A stretch of DNA of 9,048 nucleotides from positions 1 through 9,048 of the forward strand of contig DASXZC010000254.1 in the NCBI GenBank assembly GCA_036502165.1, given 5' to 3'. The translations under genes were made by a program, and so were the position numbers. Positions 1 to 5,657 of the stretch are shown here, piece after piece (position 1 is the stretch's first letter; each line of letters starts with the position of its first letter). This stretch comes from F-183 sp036502165. GTDB taxonomy: Bacteria; Acidobacteriota; Terriglobia; Bryobacterales; Bryobacteraceae. The notes below the pieces were generated by a model, which saw nothing but the letters and a program-made list of their open reading frames with translations, was not told the origin of the DNA and did not search any database.

Positions 1-74
1 CCGAGAAGCACGACCGCAAAAACCACGAGAATTAGCCGGTCGCGCCCCGGGCGATCTGTTTCAAGGGTGTTCAT
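1..74 (-). CDS. N-terminus of a putative membrane protein (cut by window edge)
   Basis: Only the first 24 codons are present. The ATG at 74-72 overlaps the TGA stop of the preceding epimerase gene in an ATGA arrangement, a classic sign of translational coupling in one operon. The readable peptide begins MNTLETDRPGRDR and continues LILVVFAVVLLG. This is a short charged cytoplasmic-looking head followed by the start of a very hydrophobic segment, so the product is probably a membrane protein with an N-terminal span. It could be a multi-pass enzyme such as a glycosyltransferase or a transporter, but nothing visible settles this. The start is well supported by the overlap; the function is unknown. 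Confidence 0.65.
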   Translation of the reverse strand, partial: MNTLETDRPGRDRLILVVFAVVLL

Positions 75-925
75 AGCGCGCTCCAGTCGATGGTGGACAG
101 GGATTGGGTCATGGTTCGCGGTGTGACTTGCAGGCGCTCGACATCAGCGCGGACGTCGACTTCGATCAGGCGCTTCAGTCCCAACAGATTTTCGGACGTC
201 ATCGGCAGGCGCAGACCGAGGCCTTCCGCAGTGCGCAGGGCGGCGAGTGCCAGGCCACCGGGCGCGGGGATGAGGGGGCGATGGACGCGCAGTCCGTTGG
301 CGATCGCCTGGTAAAAATCCCGAAGTTGTACGGGCTCCACTTCGCCATAGCTTAGCAAGCCGGTCAGATTGAGCGAAATCGCCTGGACGATCGCGGCGCA
401 GAGGTCGTCGATGTGGACGGTTTGAATCGGTTGGCGACCGCCGTAGAACAGAGGGATCGCAGGCAGTGAGCGGATCGACCGCGCCAGGTTGGCGAAGACT
501 CCGCCAGCGCCGATGATGAAGCCGGGCCGGATCGCGAGATCGCGCGAGGGATCGAGTGTGTGTTCGATGTAGAGCTTCTCGCGGCCGTACAGGGACTCGG
601 CCGCCTCGTGCGCGGACATCGAGGAGATGAACAGAAACCGGGCCGCTGGGAACTGGCGGCGCAGGAAGGCGGCGGCTTCGCGGTTCACGTGATAGTTCTC
701 GCGCGGTTCTTTCATCGCGAAGGCACAGTGGACGACCACGTCGGCCGGTTCGGCGGAGACAGCCGGGTCAAGGTCGGCGGGGAATGCGTAGTGGAAATAT
801 TGGCCGGAGAGCGACTTGCCTTTCGGATCCCGGACCAGGCCGGCGACATCCCAACCTTGAGCGCGAAAGGCGTCGGCGAGGTGACGCCCCAGGAATCCGT
901 CTGCGCCGGTGAGTACGATACGCAT
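71..925 (-). CDS. NAD(P)-dependent epimerase/dehydratase, extended SDR family
   Basis: This is a 284-residue extended short-chain dehydrogenase/reductase of the kind that oxidises, epimerises or dehydrates nucleotide sugars or related substrates in the cytoplasm. Seen directly: an N-terminal Rossmann dinucleotide-binding motif GADGFLG (residues 7-13) right after a beta strand, a VVHCAFA strand end (64-70), the catalytic serine region FISSMSA (99-105), the active-site YGREK (Y113, K117, the YxxxK pattern), RPGFIIG (133-139), and VHIDDL (170-175), typical of NAD-epimerase proteins. Length fits the shorter members of the family. The ATG lies 3 bases after the oxidoreductase stop and its own stop overlaps the next ATG, so it sits inside a tight operon. 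The C-terminal half, which sets substrate choice, is not diagnostic. Family assignment is secure; the substrate is unknown. Confidence 0.9.
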   Translation of the reverse strand: MRIVLTGADGFLGRHLADAFRAQGWDVAGLVRDPKGKSLSGQYFHYAFPADLDPAVSAEPADVVVHCAFAMKEPRENYHVNREAAAFLRRQFPAARFLFISSMSAHEAAESLYGREKLYIEHTLDPSRDLAIRPGFIIGAGGVFANLARSIRSLPAIPLFYGGRQPIQTVHIDDLCAAIVQAISLNLTGLLSYGEVEPVQLRDFYQAIANGLRVHRPLIPAPGGLALAALRTAEGLGLRLPMTSENLLGLKRLIEVDVRADVERLQVTPRTMTQSLSTIDWSAL

Positions 926-928
926 CTC

Positions 929-2551
929 TTAGGACGCCTTTCGCACGCGATCGGCGATCCGAAGGGCGTTGGCCATCAGCGTGAAACTGAGCCCCTTCGC
1001 GGGTAGAAAATTCCATGGGGCTCCGTCGCCCAGGTAGACGTTGGGCGCGCCCTCGAGCCTCGAGTCGGGGTTCGCGTGGAAGCGCTGATCGAACGGGTTT
1101 TCGAGCGGAATCGTGCCTGCGTAGTGGATGCTTCCGGCGTTGCCAGGGTCGATTTTGCCAATGGGAATCGCACGCAGCGCGCGCAGGCCGGAGGCGAAAA
1201 TACTCTCGTGATGTGCGCGCTTCTGGATCTCCGAGGACGTTTGGCGATATTCGAACTGCGCCACTGGCATTCCGTCCGGGGCGCCGCCCGCGTCGCGGAC
1301 GGAGAGGAACTTCGAGTCCTGTTGCTCATCGGCGAAAAAGATCCCGAAAATCGCGATCGAATTTTGCAAGACGCGCGCCACGGTCAGCCCAAGCGACGGC
1401 GGCAGCGGCATCTCTTTGACCAGTTTGAATAACAGCAGCGAGCGGTAGGAATACATTTGGAAACAGCCGTAGATGTCCTTGGCGCCAGCGGTTTCGAGCG
1501 ACCCTCCGAGCTGCGCCATGCTATAGCGCCGGTCGCGCGCATCGCGGCCCAGCATCGACAGATTCACGGTGGGCATGTACGTATACGGATTGCAGAGAAT
1601 CGGGGTTTTGACGCCTTTCAGTCCGAGCGAGTGGAGTGCAAGGCGAGCGGAATTAAGGGCACCGGCGCAGAGGACCATCCGCCGGGCGGAGTGACGTTCG
1701 ATCGCATTCGATTCAAGGTTGCGCGCGGTCACGGTGACTTCGCCGCCGCAATCATCGAAGCGGATCGCCAGGCGGCGGCCGAGGTAGGTGAACTCCGGGC
1801 GCTTGCGGAGTTCCTGAATCATGTAGGCGGGCCGGTAGATGGACTTGCGAACGTCGCCGTAGAAATCCGTGTCGAAGTAGGGATTGGCGCGGCGTTGGTC
1901 AGGCAGGTCCCGAGAGAGGATGGCCATCGGAATCCGCCCGAGCGTCATGCCTCGATCGCCGAGCGCGGCGGGATTGTTGCGGTGGCGGTTGAGGATCCGC
2001 TGGGCGTTGTCGTCGATATCGAGCGGTGGCTGATGACAGGGGACGTCGCGCCAGAGGCGAGCGTTGATTTCGCTTTCGGGGTCCGCGCTGATTCCGGCCA
2101 GTTTCGCGGCGCGCTGGTAGAACGGGACGAGTTCGTCCGGATCGAGCCCCATTCGGCGCAGCTCTTCATCCTCGAAAGTGAAGCATGCCGCTCCCCAGCC
2201 CGCGCCGAGTCCGCCGATTCCGACGGGCAGCAAGGGGAAAAAGGTTTTGCTCTCGGAAGGCAGCAGCTCGTCCGCGCCTTTTTGAATGAATTGGCGCGGC
2301 GGCGTCAACTGGGCGCCGACCTTGACGCCCGGCGCGGGGATTCCTTCGAAATTGTCGCCGATCAGGTACGACCGCTGGTGCGGATCGGTGCGCCGCAGCA
2401 CTTCGAACGGCACGTCGGGGACGCGATCGCGCAGATTACTGTCGGCGCCGGGATCGATCATCGCGACGGTGGCGCCGGAGTCGAGGAGCCCTCGCGCCAT
2501 CATCGCGCCGCTGATGCCGGAGCCGATGACGAGAACATCGGGGACGCTCAC
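929..2551 (-). CDS. GMC-family FAD-dependent oxidoreductase
   Basis: This 540-residue flavoprotein should oxidise an alcohol group of a sugar, polyol, sterol or similar substrate using FAD. Seen directly: the FAD-binding GSGISG (residues 10-15) after a hydrophobic strand, ending at an acidic strand tip (MIDPG, 31-35); a glycine-rich GIGGLGAGWGAACF (111-124) as in choline-dehydrogenase-like proteins; a second flavin-contact motif CAGALNSARLAL (295-306); and the C-terminal GMC region with HYAGT (H476 the probable catalytic histidine), a YLGDGAPWN stretch (506-514) and LMANALRIADRV (525-536). The gene starts with GTG (2551-2549), one base after the TAA of the small membrane-protein gene. That start leaves only a few residues before the Rossmann strand, as expected. 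No signal peptide is apparent, so it is probably cytoplasmic or membrane-attached through a partner. Confidence 0.88.
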   Translation of the reverse strand: MSVPDVLVIGSGISGAMMARGLLDSGATVAMIDPGADSNLRDRVPDVPFEVLRRTDPHQRSYLIGDNFEGIPAPGVKVGAQLTPPRQFIQKGADELLPSESKTFFPLLPVGIGGLGAGWGAACFTFEDEELRRMGLDPDELVPFYQRAAKLAGISADPESEINARLWRDVPCHQPPLDIDDNAQRILNRHRNNPAALGDRGMTLGRIPMAILSRDLPDQRRANPYFDTDFYGDVRKSIYRPAYMIQELRKRPEFTYLGRRLAIRFDDCGGEVTVTARNLESNAIERHSARRMVLCAGALNSARLALHSLGLKGVKTPILCNPYTYMPTVNLSMLGRDARDRRYSMAQLGGSLETAGAKDIYGCFQMYSYRSLLLFKLVKEMPLPPSLGLTVARVLQNSIAIFGIFFADEQQDSKFLSVRDAGGAPDGMPVAQFEYRQTSSEIQKRAHHESIFASGLRALRAIPIGKIDPGNAGSIHYAGTIPLENPFDQRFHANPDSRLEGAPNVYLGDGAPWNFLPAKGLSFTLMANALRIADRVRKAS

Positions 2552-2552
2552 G

Positions 2553-2771
2553 TTAGCGCGGAACTCCTGATTTTTTCGTTGTCAGGGATCGGCGGAGCAG
2601 GCGGTAGAGAGTCATCGGGATGGCGGCGATCCCGACTCCGGCGAGGATCAGGAGGGCGACGAGCGGGCCTTTTGTGTAGGGCTGAAACGAGCCGACGCGG
2701 GCAGGGTCGGTCTCGCGCAAGGCGAGTTCGCGGATTTCCTGGTCGGTGGGCTTCAAAAAGTCGGCGGTCAT
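2553..2771 (-). CDS. Small single-span membrane protein preceding the GMC oxidoreductase
   Basis: This 72-residue protein is not one I recognise. Seen directly: a charged, acidic N-terminal half (TDQEIRELALRETDPAR), then one hydrophobic stretch from about residue 36 to 58 (LVALLILAGVGIAAIPMTLY), followed by a strongly basic tail (RLLRRSLTTKKSG). The positive-inside rule places the C-terminus in the cytoplasm and the N-terminus outside. The stop codon is one base before the GTG of the oxidoreductase, so the two are probably translated together. A natural inference is a membrane anchor or docking partner for the flavoenzyme, much as other GMC dehydrogenases use small companion subunits, but it does not resemble gluconate 2-dehydrogenase subunit 3. 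It is the first gene of the unit, following the terminator of the response-regulator gene. No strong Shine-Dalgarno is visible. Confidence 0.7.
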   Translation of the reverse strand: MTADFLKPTDQEIRELALRETDPARVGSFQPYTKGPLVALLILAGVGIAAIPMTLYRLLRRSLTTKKSGVPR

Positions 2772-2791
2772 GCGAAGGCGATGCTTTCTTC

Positions 2792-2797
2792 AGTATA
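2792..2797 (-). promoter_or_regulatory. Possible -10 element for the four-gene minus-strand unit
   Basis: On the minus strand the hexamer TATACT lies about 20 bases before the ATG of the small membrane-protein gene and just downstream of the intrinsic terminator, where a promoter for a new unit is expected. I could not find a convincing -35 element 16-18 bases upstream (the position reads as GC-rich sequence). The call rests on the -10 match and location only. Confidence 0.3.
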
Positions 2798-2820
2798 GGC
2801 TTTCGACCCGCGTCGGGGCC

Positions 2821-2866
2821 TAAAAGCGAAAGGGCTCCGACTCTTTCGAAGAAGAGTGAGGAGCCC
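2821..2866 (-). terminator. Intrinsic terminator after the response-regulator gene
   Basis: A long, nearly perfect stem is formed by GGGCTCC (2832-2838) with GGAGCCC (2860-2866) and, inside it, ACTCTT (2840-2845) with AAGAGT (2852-2857), leaving a six-base loop (2846-2851). Read on the minus strand, the stem is followed immediately by TTTCGCTTTT, a T-rich tail. It lies 26 bases past the stop of the response-regulator gene, in the right orientation to end the kinase-regulator transcript before the next minus-strand gene starts. Confidence 0.88.
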
Positions 2867-2892
2867 GCCCGAGTAATCGTTCCCGCGTCTGG

Positions 2893-3558
2893 TTAGACGA
2901 GGTTCGGAATCTTGATGATCTTCTTCTGAATCGCGTATTGGACGAGCTGGGCTTTATTATGGATGTCCAACTTGCGCATCAGATTGAATTTGTGAGCCTC
3001 TACGGTTTTCACGCTGAGGTTCAGGTCGCAGGCGATTTCCTTCACCGAGTTGCCTTCGGCCAACATTTTGAGGACTTCCCGCTCGCGGGTCGTCAGCGTT
3101 GCAAAACGAGGCAGACGGTTGGCCGATTTGATCCGGGAACGGAAATCGTCGACCAGTTGGGAGAGCATGCGCGGGCTCAGGTAGCTTCCGCCGCGGCAGA
3201 TGTCGCGAACGGCCGCGACCAGTTGCTGCGACGGGCTGTCCTTCAGAACATATCCGCTGGCGCCCACTTCCATTCCTTCGACGAGGTAATCTTCATCGTC
3301 GTACATCGTGAGGAACAGGACCTTCGTTTCAGGCCGGTTCTTCTTGATTTGCCGGGTGGCTTCGAAGCTGCTCAGCCCCGGCATTCCGATGTCCATCAAA
3401 ACGACGTCGGGCCGGACCTCAGCCCCCTTCTCCACGGCGTCGCCACCGTTCGACGCTTCACCGACTACTTCCATGTCGGGTTCCGCCGAGATCAGGGTCT
3501 TAATGCCCTGACGGAACAGCGTGTGGTCATCCGCCAACAAGATTCGAATCTTTGCCAT
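2893..3558 (-). CDS. NarL/FixJ-family response regulator (REC + LuxR-type HTH)
   Basis: This 221-residue transcription factor is activated by phosphoryl transfer from a histidine kinase, almost certainly the one encoded just upstream. Seen directly: an N-terminal receiver domain with the acidic pair D10-D11, the phospho-acceptor D56 in VVLMDIGMPG, the switch threonine T84 and lysine K106 in LKD; then a LuxR-type DNA-binding domain at about residues 155-211 with LTTREREVLKMLAEG and the recognition-helix region NLSVKTVEAHKFNLMRKL. I chose the ATG at 3558 because a GGAAAG sequence sits 5 bases upstream and the protein then starts MAKIRILLADDH, as in the family. An ATG 33 bases further upstream would add 11 residues without family precedent. 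The gene ends before a strong terminator. Target genes cannot be read from the sequence. Confidence 0.93.
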   Translation of the reverse strand: MAKIRILLADDHTLFRQGIKTLISAEPDMEVVGEASNGGDAVEKGAEVRPDVVLMDIGMPGLSSFEATRQIKKNRPETKVLFLTMYDDEDYLVEGMEVGASGYVLKDSPSQQLVAAVRDICRGGSYLSPRMLSQLVDDFRSRIKSANRLPRFATLTTREREVLKMLAEGNSVKEIACDLNLSVKTVEAHKFNLMRKLDIHNKAQLVQYAIQKKIIKIPNLV

Positions 3559-3563
3559 ATGAA

Positions 3564-3569
3564 CTTTCC
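3564..3569 (-). promoter_or_regulatory. Ribosome binding site deciding the response-regulator start
   Basis: GGAAAG on the minus strand lies 5 bases before the ATG at 3558. It supports that start over the in-frame ATG at 3591. Confidence 0.5.
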
Positions 3570-3641
3570 GGCCTCCCTGCGGCTGCTCCAAATTTTGGCG
3601 CCGCTACCGTGTGCCTACGCCCGTTGTACCGCTGGACCGTT

Positions 3642-5504
3642 TCAGGCCCTTCTCAGTTCCGCGGAATCGCCCCGCGGCTCGCTGATCGAGTGATTCACTG
3701 ATCTGGATATCGGCAGTTCTATCGAAATCTTCGTACCGCGATCCTTCTTAATCCTCTTAGAATCGCGACTAGGTACTTGTAAGGCCCCGCCATCCGTATC
3801 CTGGCTTACGTTTGGCCCTTCAGTCCTAGGAAAACTCCTAATTTGGAAGCGGCCCCCGAGTAGTGTGACCCGTTCCCGCATCCCCGACAATCCGAATGAA
3901 TCCCGCCGGGCGAAGGCTTCCTCGATCTTGAAGCCCACTCCATCGTCTTCCACAATCAACTTCAGTTGTCCATCGGCGCTTGTGACCGAAATGTTTACGT
4001 GCCGGGCGCCGGAGTGTTTGGCAATGTTGTTGAAACATTCCTGCACCAGGCGGTAGACAATGACTTCATTCTGTTGGGGCAATCCGCCCAGTCGCGCGAG
4101 CACCAGCTTCACGCGGATCGGGTGCAGACGCTGGAACCTTGCGATCAACTGCCGTAAGGCCGCGCCCAGGCCCAATTGTTCCAGCACAGCCGGCGACAGA
4201 GCGGCAATCAGCCGCCGCATTTCAAGGATGGTGCGTTCGGTGAGATCGCGCGCATCGCGCAGTTTCTCCTTCGTCGCCATCTCACTATCCGGAAGATTCT
4301 GCTCGAGCAATTCCATTTGCAGCCGAATGCACAACAGCGATTGGCCCGCCTCGTCGTGCAGCTCGCGGCTGATGCGCCGGCGCTCCATCTCTTCGACATG
4401 CAGCATGTGCTCGGCGAGTTGACGGATCTGCTCCTCGCTAGCCGCGAGGTGATCCATGAGGCGGGCCTTCTCGGCGGCCATCAGGCAGCGTTCGGCAGCG
4501 GCCGCCAGCAGTTCCTGCTCGCGCGGGAGCCATTCGTAATATTTCGAAAATCCCATTTGGATGACGCCAACGGTGCGGCCATCCTTTGCCAGTGGGATCG
4601 ACCAGCAGGCGTGGTATTTCTTCCACCAGCCGGAGTCGAGCAGTAGATTGCGCTTCGGCCCCCGCGTGGACTCCCCGCCCCGGCAGTCGATGAACGCGGG
4701 CACCGACAATCCCTGGCCACGCTTGACCGGAACAGGCTTGCCGCTCGCCGAACGGGGAACGCTCGCAAGCGGCATCCACATCGGTGGAGGCTGATTCGCA
4801 GGATCGCCCTGATCGTCCGGCTCGCTGATCAGATAGAGATGCCCGGCGTCGGCCTGGCAAACGTGCGCCAACACTTCGACGAATCGCTGCAGCAGTTCCT
4901 CGAGGTTGCGCGACTCGAGTTCCACACGGAAGAGTTCATAAAAGGCCTGCGTTTCCGCTTCCCGGACCTGATAGTACGCGTTGTTCAGCGTAAGGATCAC
5001 GCAGAAATGAAGCTGCTCGCGCACCCATTGGAAGTTCGCTACATCCTCCGCTGGCCAATGGGTCATCTTCGCTGTCAGCAGCCGGTCATACTCCTGTAGC
5101 GCCTCGACGATCGCGCTCGGCGGCAGGTTCAGTTTCGCCAGCCGGCGGCCGTTGTATTCGACCTGTTCAATGAATTTGAGCGCCGTCGATCCTTCGCGGA
5201 TCAGGACCCGCGCGGCTGCGCCGAACGTAATACAAGATAGCGCCGCTGATTGAATGGGCAGGATCCGCTTGCTCTTCAAGGAAGCGCGAAAGCGGGATTC
5301 GATGGCATCAAGGTACGGCGCGACCTGTGTCGACAGCCTGTGCAACTGGGCGTGCAACTGATCGCTGAGGACATCGGCAGCATCTGCAAGTTCGGGGGCA
5401 AGTTCCGGAGGGCTCGATGAGCGTGCCTTCCGGTTCCCTTCCGCCAAAGTCGACGCGGCTGTGGAGCGCGGCGGCTTCAGTTCGGTCTGATAGAAATTCG
5501 GCAA
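3642..5504 (-). CDS. Cytoplasmic GAF sensor histidine kinase (HisKA_3/NarX-DegS type)
   Basis: This 620-residue kinase has no clear membrane span, so it should sense a soluble or internal signal and phosphorylate the NarL-type regulator encoded 83 bases downstream. Seen in order: a Pro/Ser-rich low-complexity head (1-40), a helical region (about 45-195) resembling RsbU/RsbR-type sensor domains only loosely, a GAF-like domain (about 200-345), a coiled linker, a HisKA_3 dimerisation domain with RRISRELHDEAGQSL (phospho-acceptor H383), and a HATPase domain with N-box ECFNNIAKHS (N492/N493), DDGVGF (520-525), GLSGMRERV (538-546) and GTKISIELP (590-598). Residues about 559-588 are an atypical insertion before that last motif, and about 20 residues follow it. 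The only in-frame start before an upstream stop is TTG at 5504, with TAGG 4 bases before it; the exact start is uncertain. Confidence 0.9.
   Translation of the reverse strand: MPNFYQTELKPPRSTAASTLAEGNRKARSSSPPELAPELADAADVLSDQLHAQLHRLSTQVAPYLDAIESRFRASLKSKRILPIQSAALSCITFGAAARVLIREGSTALKFIEQVEYNGRRLAKLNLPPSAIVEALQEYDRLLTAKMTHWPAEDVANFQWVREQLHFCVILTLNNAYYQVREAETQAFYELFRVELESRNLEELLQRFVEVLAHVCQADAGHLYLISEPDDQGDPANQPPPMWMPLASVPRSASGKPVPVKRGQGLSVPAFIDCRGGESTRGPKRNLLLDSGWWKKYHACWSIPLAKDGRTVGVIQMGFSKYYEWLPREQELLAAAAERCLMAAEKARLMDHLAASEEQIRQLAEHMLHVEEMERRRISRELHDEAGQSLLCIRLQMELLEQNLPDSEMATKEKLRDARDLTERTILEMRRLIAALSPAVLEQLGLGAALRQLIARFQRLHPIRVKLVLARLGGLPQQNEVIVYRLVQECFNNIAKHSGARHVNISVTSADGQLKLIVEDDGVGFKIEEAFARRDSFGLSGMRERVTLLGGRFQIRSFPRTEGPNVSQDTDGGALQVPSRDSKRIKKDRGTKISIELPISRSVNHSISEPRGDSAELRRA
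3737..3840. repeat. Palindromic in-frame insertion inside the histidine kinase gene
   Basis: Two adjacent palindromic units lie inside the kinase reading frame. Unit one: CGCGAT (3737-3742) pairs with ATCGCG (3762-3767) around two near-identical ten-base halves, ATCCTTCTTA and ATCCTCTTAG. Unit two: CTAGGTACTTGTAAGGCCCC (3769-3788) pairs imperfectly with GGCCCTTCAGTCCTAG (3814-3829); 15 of 16 bases of the shorter arm pair if single-base bulges are allowed. A further TAGGA-AAAC-TCCTA hairpin lies at 3827-3840. On the coding strand the stretch uses codons rare in the rest of the gene (TTA, AGG, GTA, AGT, TCT). In the protein it falls exactly between the RSF and GTKI segments of the ATPase fold, where relatives have only a few residues. 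I infer a small inserted palindromic element; copy number elsewhere is unknown. Confidence 0.55.
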
Positions 5505-5656
5505 CCTGCCTAGTCATCGGCAGACTAAGGCATTGTCTTTAGTTCACGGAGACGCTTTAACTTACGAGCGCCTGATTCCTTAGGTGTTTCTCGATGCGGG
5601 AACAAGCCGGAGCGCGCCCAGCGCCAATTCTGAGGTATGATCAAAACCGAAACCTC
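5505..5656. promoter_or_regulatory. Divergent control region between histidine kinase and Ser/Thr kinase genes
   Basis: This stretch separates the minus-strand histidine kinase start from the plus-strand Ser/Thr kinase start. It must hold promoters for both units unless each is read from further away. It contains a short inverted repeat ACTAA (5524-5528) - 10 bases - TTAGT (5539-5543), which could be an operator. I found no convincing promoter for the minus strand. An ATG at 5594 is in frame with the Ser/Thr kinase, but the 21 codons it adds have low GC at third positions, so I treat them as non-coding. Confidence 0.4.
5533..5561 (+). promoter_or_regulatory. Weak candidate promoter for the Ser/Thr kinase unit
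   Basis: TTGTCT (5533-5538) and TTTAAC (5556-5561) are separated by 17 bases and each matches the sigma-70 consensus at about four positions. Transcription would begin near 5568, upstream of both possible kinase starts. Matches this weak occur by chance, so confidence is low. Confidence 0.25.
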
Positions 5657-5657
5657 A
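5631..5657 (+). promoter_or_regulatory. Hairpin at the translation start of the Ser/Thr kinase gene
   Basis: TGAGGT (5631-5636) and ACCTCA (5652-5657) form a perfect 6-bp inverted repeat with a 15-base loop. The left arm contains GAGG, the only Shine-Dalgarno-like sequence near the start, and the right arm ends on the A of the ATG start codon. If it forms in mRNA it would mask both. Regulation by this structure is inference. Confidence 0.35.

Noticed and set aside
1457..2896. Long open frame of 479 codons on the plus strand
   Set aside because: It lies antisense to the GMC oxidoreductase, the small membrane-protein gene and the terminator. Its translation has no recognisable domain, and such mirror frames are common in GC-rich genes.
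3588..3598. Odd palindrome CCAAA-T-TTTGG in the gap between histidine kinase and regulator
   Set aside because: It is short, single and not near a recognisable promoter; it could be chance.
2938..3693. Plus-strand frame of 251 codons opposite the response regulator
   Set aside because: The minus strand carries a complete receiver and LuxR-type domain with all key residues; the plus-strand product matches nothing.
5594..5656. Upstream ATG extending the Ser/Thr kinase by 21 residues, with AGGTG 7 bases before it
   Set aside because: The Shine-Dalgarno is decent, but the added codons have poor third-position GC and the start at 5657 gives a family-like N-terminus. It is kept as an alternative only.
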